A DNA stretch of 64,000 bases, taken from contig CAVVGE010000005.1 of assembly GCA_963747735.1 (NCBI GenBank), forward strand, positions 124,001-188,000. Direction: 5' to 3'. Made by a program: the position numbers and the translations under genes. Source of the stretch: AP-15 sp963747735. GTDB lineage: Bacteria; Pseudomonadota; Alphaproteobacteria; ATCC43930; CGMCC-115725. Shown piece by piece: positions 38,503 through 47,721 of this stretch; position 1 is the first letter of the stretch; every line of letters begins with the position of its first letter. The notes beneath the pieces are model-generated. The model searched no databases and was not told the DNA's origin. It was given only the letters and a program-made list of their open reading frames with translations.

Positions 38503-38604
38503 CTGAGGAGCGAAGCGTCTCGAAGGGCCTGCCCTCGCGAAGGCGGGGGACGCGCGGCGCCGATCCAGCCGACCCCTCAATTTCTTCGCATGCTCCTTCG
38601 CCGG
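38503..38604. repeat. Right arm of the palindromic repeat, interrupted by IS1182
   Basis: It reads CTGAGGAGCGAAGCGTCTCGAAG and later AATTTCTTCGCATGCTCCTTCGCCGGG, the inverse of the left arm at 35584-35679 including the CCGGCGAAGGAGC end. The part before CTGAG lies at 36885-36897 on the other side of the IS1182-like element. The stretch 38605-38712 after it shows no feature other than the region before the peptidase start. Confidence 0.75.
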
Positions 38605-38712
38605 GGGAGCGAGCAAATGGCGCCAATCGCATTCTCACACGCGCAGCCGGATCCGGGTTGTTCGGGTGTATGACAATTCTCGAAGCCATGCGCAGAGCAA
38701 AGGGGTAGCGCC

Positions 38713-39922
38713 ATGACCGATCTGCATCGCTTGCTCGACGAGGCGCGCGCGCTGCTGCCGGAAGCGGTGGCGTTGCGCCGGCGGATTCACCGAAAGCCCG
38801 AGCTGGGCCTCGACCTGCCGCTGACCACGCAGGCGGTGCTCGACGGGCTCGCGGGTCTCGATGTCGAAATTGCCCGCGGCAAATCGACCTCCGGTATCGT
38901 CGTCTCGCTGCGCGGCACGAGGCCGGGCCGCACCATCCTCTTGCGCGGCGACATGGACGCACTGCCGATGCCGGAAGCGACCGGGCTCGACTATGCCAGC
39001 GAGGTCGATGGCCGGATGCACGCCTGCGGCCATGACGCGCACACCTCGATGCTGGTGCAGGCGGCGCATTTGCTGCACGGCCACAAGGACGAGCTCGCCG
39101 GCACGGTCAAATTCATGTTCCAGCCAGGCGAGGAGGGATATGGCGGCGCGCGGCTGATGCTTGAGGACGGGCTGATCGAGGCCGACCCCAAGCCCGACGC
39201 GGCGTTTGCGCTCCATATCGCGCCGCAGCTCAAAACCGGCGCCATTCTCGGCAAGCCCGGCCCGATCCTCGCCTCGGCCGACACCTGGACGATCCTCGTA
39301 ACGGGCCGCGGCGGCCACGCCTCGATGCCGCACCATGCGGTCGATCCGATCCCGGTCGCGTTCGAGATCGGCCTCGCCTTGCAGACGATGGTGACCCGGC
39401 GGATCGACGTGTTCGACCCGGTGGTGTTGACCTGCGGCAAGGTCGCCGCCGGCACCACCAACAACGTGATCCCCGAAATCGGCCGAGATGGTCGGCACCT
39501 TGCGCGCGACCTCCGAAGAGGCCCGTGAAAAAGCGCAGGAGGGGATCAGGCGCGTCGCCACGAATATCGCCGCCGCGCATTTGTGCGAGGCGTCGGTCAC
39601 GATCCGGCGCGGCTATCCGGTGACGGTCAACGACGCCGGCTTTGTCGATTTCGCCCGCGGTGTGGCCACCGAGCTTTTGGGCCCCGACAACTACATCGAC
39701 CCGCCCGCCCCGATCATGGGTGCCGAAGACTTCTCCTATGTCCTCCAACGAATGCCCGGCTGCATGATGTTTTTGGGCGTCATGCCCGAAGGCGCCGGCG
39801 AGCACGGCCACATCGCCCCCTGCCACTCCAACCGCATGGTGCTCAACGAAGCCGCAATGGCGTTCGGCATCGCCATGCACGCCGCCATCGCCCACCGCTT
39901 TCTCGCTGCAGACGCACCTTGA
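38713..39922 (+). pseudogene. M20 family metallopeptidase/amidohydrolase (hippurate hydrolase-like), one-base frameshift
   Basis: About 402 residues when joined. N-terminal half: RRRIHRKPELGLDLPLT, LRGDMDALPMPEATGLDY, HACGHDAHTSMLVQAA with metal-binding His/Asp, FQPGEEGYGGA with the general-base Glu, and the dimerisation domain (GRGGHASMPHHAVDPI). The frame breaks near 39481 (an extra G before GCCGAGATG) and continues EMVGTLRATSEEAREKAQ to MGAEDFSYVLQRMPGCMMFLG and CHSNRMVLNEAAM, both metal-ligand regions. The family removes acyl groups from amino acids. It is complete apart from the single base. Confidence 0.87.
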
Positions 39923-39934
39923 TGGTGAAGGGGT

Positions 39935-40002
39935 GACTCCGCGGCCAGCGCACCCCCTCCCATTCCCTCCCTTGCCTGCGGGGGAGGGTCGGGGTGCGGG
40001 CA
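39935..40002. repeat. GC-rich intergenic repeat fragment
   Basis: A hairpin-forming block (CCCTCCCTTGCCTGCGGGGGAGGG, in part) resembles one half of the dispersed repeat at 23107-23220. It lies between the peptidase and the convergent DUF5681 pair and may serve as a shared terminator. Confidence 0.5.
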
Positions 40003-40449
40003 TCAAACGGGTGTCCCCGTCGATACGCCGCCACTCGATCGCTCACCCGCGGCTGGGGTGACGAGACACCAGGCGAGCCATTCCGCGGGGGACGAGCGGG
40101 CCGGGTCCGGGCGCTGACCCGCGGCGAAGTTCGCCGATGCCAGCTTGGCGAGCCTGGCGTAGAACCGCTCGGCCGCTTCACCGTCATCGGCTGCGGCCTG
40201 CCGGGGCACCTCGGCTTCATGAGCGGCAATAGGCTCGGGCAGCCCGGCAAGCTCGGCCGCGGCCTCGTCCGCCCAGCGCAAGGCCCGGACTTGCGCCGGA
40301 TCGACGTTGCGTTCGGCCAGCATCCGACGCAGCAGCTCGCCGACGGCGACCCACGCTTCGAGCCTCGTGCGGCGGGCGAATATCGCCTGCTCCTCGCGCA
40401 CCGTGTCGATGCGCACCCGGCCGAGCCGCCGTTCAAATCGCGGGAGCAT
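40003..40449 (-). CDS. Hypothetical protein downstream of the DUF5681 gene
   Basis: A 148-residue protein, mainly charged helix (FERRLGRVRIDTVREEQAIFARRTRLEAW), with no recognised domain, signal or membrane segment. Its ATG at 40449 overlaps the end of the upstream DUF5681 gene by 17 bases, so the two form a pair. The C-terminus is low complexity. Function unknown; the pairing suggests a phage-derived or accessory role. Confidence 0.6.
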   Translation of the reverse strand: MLPRFERRLGRVRIDTVREEQAIFARRTRLEAWVAVGELLRRMLAERNVDPAQVRALRWADEAAAELAGLPEPIAAHEAEVPRQAAADDGEAAERFYARLAKLASANFAAGQRPDPARSSPAEWLAWCLVTPAAGERSSGGVSTGTPV

Positions 40450-40921
40450 CGGATGCCGCTGGGTGGGCCGCCTGCTGGATCGCCTCGACCTCTTTGAGGC
40501 GGCGGTCGAAATCGCTGGTGGCGACGGCGCGGCTGTAGGTTTCGAGCACCTGCGAAAATTCGCAAGCCTCGGCCGGGGTGATCGCCCCCTGCCCCGCCGC
40601 GGCGGTGACCTGCGCCATCGCAGCGCCCAGATCGCCGGCGTCGCGCAAGGCGGGCAGCGCCAGCCGCACCGGCCGCTCGCGCCGCGGGGCGATCAGCCGG
40701 TCGAGACAAAGCCGCATCGCCGCGGCGTCACCGGCGAGCGCCATCTCCAGCACCTTTCGCGCCAAGGCCGGCGCCTCGCCTTCGAGCAATTGCTCGGCAA
40801 GCAACGTCGCGCGGTTGCGCAAGCCGGACCGCCGCCCCGCCGGATTTCCCGATACGCCCTTCGCGAAGGGCCGCCCCGGCCCCCGCCTCCTTGGCTGTTT
40901 TTGCAGCAGATCTGCAGCCAT
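40433..40921 (-). CDS. DUF5681 domain protein (phage-associated type)
   Basis: A 162-residue protein whose N-terminus (RRRGPGRPFAKGVSGNPAGRR) matches the basic GRPF.KG.SGNPAGR motif of DUF5681, often encoded near phage terminase genes. A helical region follows (LARKVLEMALAGDAAAMRLCLDRLIAPRRERPV). ATG at 40921. No terminase, capsid or integrase gene is present within the window, so this is either a prophage remnant or a domesticated gene. Confidence 0.7.
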   Translation of the reverse strand: MAADLLQKQPRRRGPGRPFAKGVSGNPAGRRSGLRNRATLLAEQLLEGEAPALARKVLEMALAGDAAAMRLCLDRLIAPRRERPVRLALPALRDAGDLGAAMAQVTAAAGQGAITPAEACEFSQVLETYSRAVATSDFDRRLKEVEAIQQAAHPAASDAPAI

Positions 40922-40980
40922 CGCCGATCTCCGATCATTGCGGCCGACCCGATTGCCGAAGCCGCCGCCAAAAAACCATC

Positions 40981-41151
40981 CTACAATACGATTATGGCAA
41001 TTTTATTTGTAACAATGCGCGGCAACCGTGCTTGCCGAGAGCCGAAGGCAGCGCACTGCACGCGCCGCGCGCGGGACCTTCCCGCGACCCTGTCGCCGTA
41101 GCGCTTGAGCACCAGGCGCGCCGCCCGCCAAATGTCGGTTTCAGGCAGCAT
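40981..41151 (-). CDS. Small hypothetical protein (possible fragment)
   Basis: From ATG at 41151, 56 residues. The first 20 (MLPETDIWRAARLVLKRYGD) resemble the start of short alphaproteobacterial hypothetical proteins with a DIWRAA.L...YG pattern. The rest is arginine-rich and unlike them, so this may be a truncated copy. The frame also stays open upstream to 41415 but that part looks non-coding. Confidence 0.35.
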   Translation of the reverse strand: MLPETDIWRAARLVLKRYGDRVAGRSRARRVQCAAFGSRQARLPRIVTNKIAIIVL

Positions 41152-41555
41152 GCCGGATAGCTGCACGAGGCTCCGATGGCGCGGATATTGACACCCGAGG
41201 ATGTCGTCAGGCGGATCGCCGCCGAATGCGTCTATGTCGATGAGCACGGCGCTGTCGGCATCCGCCTCGAACCCGCAGCGGCCATCGTCCGTCAGTACGG
41301 GGAGCAATTCCGCATGCCCCGCCGGCGACGGCCCCGTTCGGCAAAGCCGCCGCCGCTGCTGTGATGGTCGATGGCTGTGGGTCGTTCGGTGCTTTTTTGC
41401 ACCTAAGTTTTGCAACGCGTAACCCCTTGAACCGTAACGCTACCGACGGCCGGTCAAAATTCATGATTTTTGCACGCCGCCCTTCGCCGCCGTTCATGGT
41501 ATAAGATCGTGGGACGTACCGTAGAGCTTGGTCTGCACAGGTCAGGGGGTCAAGG

Positions 41556-42227
41556 ATGGCTGGTAATGCGCCGGAGCAACTTGCTACTTACATCCGCTTG
41601 CTTTCGGACTTTGTAACGTACACCGAAATCGATGGTAACTACGGCCATGTCGGTGCGACTTTGGCGGATGCGGTTTTGCAGTCGAACAACAACTATGAAC
41701 GGAATGTTAGGTGCCGCATCGCGCGTATTAGAAAGGATTATGCGGGCGAGCCACAATTGTCGGACTTGAAGCGGCTTCTCCTGCGGATCGCGGCCGACGA
41801 GCTCATCGCGGCCCAAAATTTCCTTGATTGGAAAGGAACTCGGAAGCCCGGTACTTTCCTCGACCTCGTTGACTTGCTGCAACGGGAAAGCGTGGACACT
41901 GAATACGACTTGCGACAGTGGCTCTCGTTGCCAGATAGCCGCGAAAAATTACTCGCCATACGTTTTGTTGGTCCAAAAACAGCGGACTATCTGAAAATTC
42001 TGGTCGGCCTGCCGGTGGCGGCCATGGATCGCCATCTGCTCGGCTTTCTCGAACTCGCTGGGCTGGGCAAGCTCAGTTATTCGGCGGGTCAAGACGTGGT
42101 TCACAAAACTGCGGACCTGATGCAACTGGATCGGGCACATTTGGATCATAGCATCTGGCGTTACATGAGTGGTGGTAAGGCATCATCGGTCGTACAATCG
42201 CCTCAAGGGCACCGAGGAGACGGACTG
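41556..42227 (+). CDS. Helix-hairpin-helix (endonuclease III-like) DNA-repair-type protein
   Basis: About 224 residues of helical sequence with an HhH-GPD-like segment: LLAIRFVGPKTADYLKILVGLP followed by MDRHLLGFLELAGLG, the hairpin and the region where a catalytic Asp sits in DNA glycosylases. No FeS-cluster cysteines are present. The frame runs on into the next coding segment without a stop (to 42428), but an internal ATG at 42228 with a GAGGAG site marks a separate domain, so the end is uncertain. Lower GC than its neighbours suggests transfer. Confidence 0.6.
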
Positions 42228-42699
42228 ATGAGCAACGATCTCGGGTTCGAAACACATCAAATTGAACAGCGGTTAGAAAGGCTCGGGCAATTTTGCGCCA
42301 AGTTCCAAGAGAGCGGATTCGTATTCGCCGAGATGCATGGGGGCAGTGAAATCGAACCTGGCGTCTACGAGATGCCCTGGAGTGCCCTCAGCGAGATAGC
42401 CAGTAGAATTCTATCAACAGTGCTATGATGACGGCTGGGTGATTCGAGGTTTTGATTGGTCGCCGTGGAGTAAAACACCTGATGCTCGCGGGCTGTTATC
42501 CGATGCCGCCAATCCCTCGCCTGGTCCAAATCTTTCAAAAGCAAGCCCCGAGCAATTGGCGATGCTCCTCACCGCGGTTATTCGGAATGACCGCGGCTGT
42601 GAGGGATATCTTGAAGGGGCTTACGCATCTGGCCTGCTCACGTCAATCGTCCGACGTGCAGAAGAATTGGCACAATCGGTGAATTGCTCGGCGTACTAA
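42228..42699 (+). pseudogene. DUF6508-like protein, frameshifted
   Basis: Start ATG at 42228 (ribosome site GAGGAG). The first part (MSNDLGFETHQIEQRLERLG to MPWSALSEIASR) and a second frame (FYQQCYDDGWVIRGFDWSPW to LAMLLTAVIRNDRGCEGYLEGAYASGLL) together match the layout I recall for DUF6508 proteins. One extra base near 42408 separates them; joined length is about 156 residues. Function unknown. It pairs with the HhH gene in a lower-GC island. Confidence 0.6.
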
Positions 42700-42707
42700 A
42701 ATATTGC

Positions 42708-42799
42708 GGGGATTACGGTGACACGGGATTACGCGGGATTACGGGGATTACGGTGACACGGGATTACGCGGGATTACGGGGATTACGGTGACACGGGGA
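42708..42799. repeat. 35-base tandem repeat, left part of a REP array
   Basis: Units start at 42708, 42743 and 42778 (period 35, about 2.6 copies). Each contains GGGGATTACGGTGACACGGG followed by ATTACGCGGGATTAC. The array is cut by the IS3 element at 42800 and resumes at 44240 with the same GGGATTACGGTGACAG words. Confidence 0.88.
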
Positions 42800-42862
42800 T
42801 GGAGTGCACCCTTAGAATGAGACAGCGGAATGGGGGACAGTTCTCCTGGTAGAGGGGAGCTG

Positions 42863-43315
42863 ATGAGCGAAGAAGCGAAGAGGATCTTCAGCCGCGAGTA
42901 CAAGGTTGCAGCCGTTCGTCGGATGCTGGCGGGGGAGAACGTGAGCGCGCTGGCGCGCGCGCTTGGGGTGCGGCGGAAGTATCTCTACCAGTGGCGGGAA
43001 CGGTTTCGGCTGGGCGGCGCGATAGCGCTGCGCAGCCGCGGTCGACCGACCAAGGCTGAGGTTGTGGCGATGCAAGCGCCCGGCGGGGACGAGCCGGCGA
43101 CAGGCGGCGCCGGCGGCGCCGATCCGATGCCGTCGCCGTCGCCGCCCGATGAGCTGGCGAAGGCGCAGCGTCGGATCGCCGCGCTGGAGCGGAAGGTCGG
43201 CCAGCAACAGATCGATCTCGATTTTTTTCAGCAAGCCTTGCGGCATGTCGGGGAGCGGCGCCAGCGGAGCGGCGCGCCTGGCGGGACGGGCTCTACGCGG
43301 TCATCCAAGCGATGA
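42863..43315 (+). CDS. IS3 transposase OrfA (helix-turn-helix)
   Basis: A 150-residue DNA-binding subunit: HTH region SREYKVAAVRRMLAGENVSA with ALGVRRKYLYQWRERF, a proline/glycine-rich linker, and a C-terminal leucine-zipper helix (LAKAQRRIAALERKVGQQQI). ATG at 42863 has a GAGGGGA site. Its stop overlaps the orfB start as ATGA, so OrfB may be made by coupling or by frameshifting to a fused OrfAB. Confidence 0.9.
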   Translation: MSEEAKRIFSREYKVAAVRRMLAGENVSALARALGVRRKYLYQWRERFRLGGAIALRSRGRPTKAEVVAMQAPGGDEPATGGAGGADPMPSPSPPDELAKAQRRIAALERKVGQQQIDLDFFQQALRHVGERRQRSGAPGGTGSTRSSKR

Positions 43316-44208
43316 CGGCGTCACTGTCGCAAGGCGCGATCGGGATCGAGCGGATGTGCCGGCTCGCGATGATCAGCCGGGCTGGCTATTACCGTCACTG
43401 GCAGGCCTCGGCGCCGCGGCGCGAGGAGACCGGCTTGCGTGATGCGATCCAGCGTCTGGCGCTGGCCAACCGGCATTACGGCTACCGGCGGATCGCGGCG
43501 CTGCTTGGGCGCGAGGGCTGGCAGGCCAATCACAAACGGGTGCTGCGGCTGATGCACCAGGACAATCTGCTGTGCTTGCGCAAGGCCGCGTTCGTGCCGA
43601 TCACGACAGATCGCCGGCATGGCTGGCGGGTGGTGCCCAACCTGGCGCGCGGCATGGAGCTTTCCGGCCTCGACCAGCTCTGGGTCGCCGACATCACCTA
43701 CCTCCATCTGGCCGAGGAGTTCGGCTATCTGGCGATCGTGCTCGACGCGTTCAGCCGCAAGGTCGTCGGCTGGGCGTTCGAGACGCATCTGCAGGCGGCG
43801 CTGGCGATCGCCGCGCTCGAGATGGCGATCGCGCAGCGTCGGCCGCGGCCCGGCACGCTGATCCACCACTCCGATCGCGGCGTGCAATACGCCTGCGGCG
43901 ACTACACGGCGATCCTCAAGGCGCACGACATCCAGGCCAGCATGAGCCGGGTCGGCAATCCCTACGACAACGCCAAGGCCGAGAGCTTCATGAAGACGCT
44001 GAAGCAGGAAGAAGTCGACGGCACCGCCTATCGCGACGTCGCCGAGGCCCGCGCCCGCATCGGCAGCTTTATCGAGACGGTCTACAACCGCCAGCGACTG
44101 CACTCCGCGCTCGATTACCTATCGCCCGAGGAGTACGAACGACAGACGCCGAGATTGCGGCGGGCGGTACCGCCCGCCGCAATCTCGATCACCGAGACCT
44201 GTCCCTGA
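43312..44208 (+). CDS. IS3 transposase OrfB (DDE integrase)
   Basis: A 298-residue catalytic subunit with an rve core: first Asp in WVADITYLHL, second in HHSDRGVQYACGDY, and Glu in NPYDNAKAESFMKTLKQEE; the N-terminal HTH_21 region is HYGYRRIAALLGREGWQANH. The C-terminus (FIETVYNRQRLHSALDYLSP) is typical. It is intact, so this element could be active. Confidence 0.93.
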   Translation: MTASLSQGAIGIERMCRLAMISRAGYYRHWQASAPRREETGLRDAIQRLALANRHYGYRRIAALLGREGWQANHKRVLRLMHQDNLLCLRKAAFVPITTDRRHGWRVVPNLARGMELSGLDQLWVADITYLHLAEEFGYLAIVLDAFSRKVVGWAFETHLQAALAIAALEMAIAQRRPRPGTLIHHSDRGVQYACGDYTAILKAHDIQASMSRVGNPYDNAKAESFMKTLKQEEVDGTAYRDVAEARARIGSFIETVYNRQRLHSALDYLSPEEYERQTPRLRRAVPPAAISITETCP

Positions 44209-44239
44209 TTTGCGTGTCTCACATGAAGGGTGCAGTCCA

Positions 44240-44695
44240 GGGATTACGGTGACAGGGGATTACGGTGACAGGGATTACGGTGACAGTGCATTAAATGCAG
44301 GGATTACGGTGACAGTGCATTAAATGGTCACTCTCGCATCCTCCGACGGTGCGGCCGGAGCGCCACTTCAGCACGGCGAGGCGGCAGCGGCGAGCCATTC
44401 TGCAATTAAGTGGACTGTCACCGTAACTCCGGCCGTAACTCCGGCGAGCCATTCTGCAATTAAGTGGACTGTCACCGTAACCGTAACTCCCTGTCACCGT
44501 AACTCCCCGTAACTCCCCGAATTAAGTGGACTGTCACCGTAACTCCGCGTAACTCCTCTGTCACCGTAACTCCTCGCAATTAAGTGGACTGCCACCGTAA
44601 CTCCTCGTAACTCCCGTAACCATAACTCCCCTAACTCTGTAACTCGTAACTCAAGTGGACTGTTACCGTAACTCTGTCGCGTAACTCTGCAGTAC
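44240..44695. repeat. REP array, right part: GGATTACGGTGACAG words and their inverses
   Basis: From 44240 to about 44333 the words GGGATTACGGTGACAG and GTGCATTAAATG recur. From about 44400 to 44695 the inverse words AATTAAGTGGACTGTCACCG and GTAACTCC recur many times, with two copies of GCGAGCCATTCTGCAATTAA. Together with 42708-42799 this forms a large inverted structure. I see no coding gene in it and no REP-associated tyrosine transposase in the window. Confidence 0.85.
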
Positions 44696-44985
44696 CCCGT
44701 GGCCGGGCTTGACCCGGCCATCCATGTCCTTTTCTTAGAAGGCGGTTCCATTGCGAGACGTGGACGGCCGGGTCAAGCCCGGCCGAGGGGAGGCTTTTGC
44801 TTCGAAGCATTTGATGATGGTCGGAAATCGGAACCGGATAGCAGCGGTCACGCCCGCGCAAGATGAGGTGCCGATGGTAAGCGAATCCCCGGATCGCCTT
44901 GCGCTTTCGCGGGAATGACGGAGCGATCTGATTTAACCTGATAGGATCACGCTCTTGGTGCGCACCACCAGCTCAGAGGTATCGG
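44696..44985. repeat. Hairpin repeats before the second TPP enzyme gene
   Basis: 44701-44719 (GGCCGGGCTTGACCCGGCC) is itself palindromic and has an inverse copy at 44766-44784. A further REP fragment (CTTTCGCGGGAATGACGG) lies near 44908. The last 40 bases probably carry the start region of the TPP gene. No gene is seen. Confidence 0.65.
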
Positions 44986-46699
44986 ATGGCACGCAAGGAA
45001 TTGGCGGTGGCGAGTGTTGCCGAGGCGTATCTGGCGCTGCTGGCCGAGCGCGGGGTCGAATATCTGTTTGCCAATGCCGGCACCGATTTTGCGCCGCTGG
45101 TCGAGGCTTTTGCCAAAGGCGCGCGCACCGGGACGCCCTTGCCGCGCCCGGTCATCGCCACGCACGAGAATCTGGCGCTGTCGATGGCACATGGCTGGGC
45201 GATGGTGACCGGCCGCATCCCGGCGGTCATGGTCCATGTCAGCGTCGGCACCGCCAACGGCGTGTGCGCGGCGATGAACGCGGCGCGCGAGAATGTGCCG
45301 ATATTGTTTACCGCCGGCCGCTCGCCGTTGACCGAGGAGGGGCTCCCCGGTGCGCGCGACGTTTATATCCACTGGGCGCAGGAGATGTTCGACCAGGCCG
45401 GGATGGTGCGCGAGATCGTCAAATGGGATTACGAGCTGCGCAACGGCCAGCAGCTCGAAACCGTCGTCGATCGCGCGCTTGCCGTCGCCGCGAGCGAGCC
45501 GAAAGGCCCGGTCTATCTGTCGTTGCCGCGCGAGGTGTTGGCCGAGCGGATTGTGAGCTTGCGCTATGACATGCCCGGCCGCCGGGTTGCCGCGACACCC
45601 ACCGGCCCCCGACAAGAACGCAATCGACGAGGCGGCGCAAATCCTGGCCGAGGCGGAGAACCCGTTGATCGTCACCGCCAGCGCCGGGCGCGAGCCGGCG
45701 GCTGTCGCCGCTCTGGCCGATCTCGCGCGGCGTTTTGCGATCCCAGTGGTGCAGCACCGGCCGCGCCATCTGTGCCTTCCGGCCGGCCATCCCTGCTCAT
45801 CTCGGCTACGACGCCGGCCCATACCTCGACGAAGCCGACGCGATCCTGGTGCTCGAATGCGACGTGCCCTGGGTCCCGAGCTTGAAGGCGCCGCGGCCCG
45901 AATGCCGGGTCGTCCATTTGGGCGTCGATCCCTTGTTTTCGCGCTACCCGATCCGTGGCTTCCCATGCGATCTCGCGGTCACCGGCACGGCGACGTCGGC
46001 GTTGCCCGAATTGGAGGAGGCGCTCGGTCGGCATGCCGACAAACCGCCATCGAGGCCCGCCGGCAGCGGGTTGCCGAGCGGCGCGAGGCGCTGCACGCGG
46101 CGTGGCGCAAGACCGTCGAGGCGGCGGCCAACATGCGCCCGATCCACATGGCCTGGGCCAGCGCCTGCATCGCCCGCGTCAAGCCCGAGGACGCGATCCT
46201 CGTCAACGAATACACGCTGATGCCCGAGCATTGCGGCGCGACCTTGCCGGGCAGCTATTTCGGGTCGAGCCCGGCTTCGGGGCTCGGCTGGGGCGGCGGG
46301 GCTGCGCTCGGCGCAAAGCTCGCCCGGCCCGACCGGCTCGTCATCTGCACATTGGGCGACGGCTCGCACCTCTTCGGCAACCCGGTCGCGCTGCACCACG
46401 CCGCCGCGGCGCACAAATTGCCGGTCTTGTTTGTGATCATGAACAATTCAATGTGGGGTGCCGTGCGCCGCGCGACCCAGGGCATGTACCCCGAGGGCGA
46501 GGCGATGCGCAGCAACAAGCCGCCGTTGATCGACCTCGACGAATTGCCGGCTTTCGAGCAGGTCTGCGCCGCCGCCGGCGGCTATGGCGAGCGTGTCGAG
46601 GACCCGGCGGCGCTCCCCGCCGCCCTCGACCGCGCCCTCCACGCCGTTACCGTGGAAAAGCGGCAAGCCCTCCTCAACGTGATCTGCCGCGGGGTGTAG
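44986..46699 (+). pseudogene. Thiamine pyrophosphate enzyme, benzoylformate decarboxylase-like (three frame breaks)
   Basis: Joined length is about 570 residues. N-terminal domain: AEAYLALLAERGVEYLFANAGTDF and ATHENLALSMAHGWAMVTG with the catalytic Glu, then VSVGTANGVCAAMNAARENV. Frame changes near 45596, 45794 and 46040 are bridged by clear coding sequence (NAIDEAAQILAEAENPLIVT; LGYDAGPYLDEADAILVLE). The C-terminal PP domain shows ICTLGDGSHLFGNP and NNSMWGAVRR. The family decarboxylates 2-oxo acids. It differs from the TPP enzyme at 33.8 kb and has no obvious partner. Substrate unknown. Confidence 0.83.
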
Positions 46700-46813
46700 C
46701 CAGCTATCCCGGCAATCCGCCCGGCCCGGCCGGCGTTATCGTTGGCGGGCGATATCATCGGCGACCGATATCATTGGCCCCGTTATCATCGGCGGGGTCG
46801 CGAAGGCGGCGGG

Positions 46814-47589
46814 CTATGCCCGGCCGGCAAAGTGGCGGGCGCGCGCGAGATCGGCCGGGGTATCGACCTGGACGCCGAGCTGGGCGGGATCGATCAGCGC
46901 GACCCCGATGCGCATGCCGGCTTCGAGGGCGCGCAATTGCTCGAGGTGCTCGCGCTCTTCGAGCACACCGCGCGGCAGCGCCGCAAAGCGTTCGAGCGCA
47001 GCGCGGCGATAGGCGTAGAGGCCGACATGCTCGTAATGCGGGCCCGGCCCCCACGGCACGACAGCCTTGCTGAAATAGAGCGCCAGGGCCGGCCGCGCCA
47101 AATCGGCAAAGCCGGCGACGACCTTGTTGACGCTGGTGTCGGCGAGGGCGGCTTCGTCCATGATCGGCGCCGCCAAGGTGGCGATGTCGATGGCGGGGTC
47201 GGCGAGGCCATCGGTCGCGCGCCGGATCGCCGCCGGGTCGAGAAACGGCATGTCGCCCTGGACGTTTACGACGACCCCGTGGGCCCGCCCCGGGTCGAGC
47301 AGCATGATGGCGGCGTGGACGCGGTCGGAGCCCGCCGGCAGGTCGGGATCGGTCATGACCGCCGGCCGCCGGCCTGTTCGACGACGTCGGCGATTTCGCG
47401 GTCGCCGCAAGCGACGACGACCGGCCCGACCGCGGCGGCGACGGCGCGGCGCCAGACACGGACGATCATCGGTAGGCCGGCGATGTCGGCGAGCGGCTTC
47501 CGCGGCAGCCGGGTCGCGGCGAGCCGGGCCGGGATCACCACGATCGGGTTGAGGGCGGCGATCGGGTTGAGGGCGGCGCTCGCGTTCAC
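46814..47589 (-). CDS. kdsB: 3-deoxy-manno-octulosonate cytidylyltransferase (one-base frame break)
   Basis: Activates KDO with CTP for lipid A-core synthesis. N-terminal part: VVIPARLAATRLPRKPLADIAG with the nucleotide-binding motif, ending DVVEQAGG. After a one-base loss near 47370 the second frame continues AVMTDPDLPAGSDRVHAA, VVNVQGDMPFLDP with the metal Asp, YEHVGLYAYRRAALERF and a C-terminal LGVQVDTPADLARAR. Total about 258 residues, normal for KdsB. The N-terminus carries a short tandem duplication (AALNPI twice, 18 bases). Because KDO is usually essential, the break is probably a sequence error. Confidence 0.88.
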
Positions 47590-47721
47590 GGCATCCCGTT
47601 CTTTACCAGGGGCAGCGACAACATGCCCGGTTCGTCATATCGCCAACGGCGTGATAAATCATTTGTATCGTCGGGGGGAATTCGATTTTCTCCCGGCCCT
47701 TGAGGGTCGGAAGGGTCGTCG

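Larger units (their letters stand above)
42800..44239 (+). mobile_element. IS3-family insertion sequence
   Basis: 1440 bases with imperfect terminal inverted repeats: left TGGAGTGCACCCTT, right complemented TGGACTGCACCCTT, with further matches inside (ATGAGACA, GGGACAG.TCTC). A 4-base target duplication GGGA flanks it (42796-42799, 44240-44243). It contains the usual orfA and orfB and interrupts the REP array. Confidence 0.88.

Noticed and set aside
41176..41364. 62-codon plus-strand frame (TPEDVVRRIAAECVYVDEHG)
   Set aside because: The first half looks plausible, but it overlaps the opposite small frame, ends in low complexity and has no clear ribosome site, so I could not support it as a gene.
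41470..41505. Sigma-70 promoter (TTGCAC and TATAAG) before the HhH gene
   Set aside because: The two elements are 24 bases apart, too far for a normal promoter.
42708..42799. CRISPR-like array near the IS3 element
   Set aside because: The 35-base units are directly tandem and lack unique spacers; the words recur as REP elements on both sides of the IS.
43290..43330. Programmed -1 frameshift signal between IS3 orfA and orfB
   Set aside because: No A-rich slippery heptamer is visible at the overlap; ATGA coupling explains orfB translation more simply.
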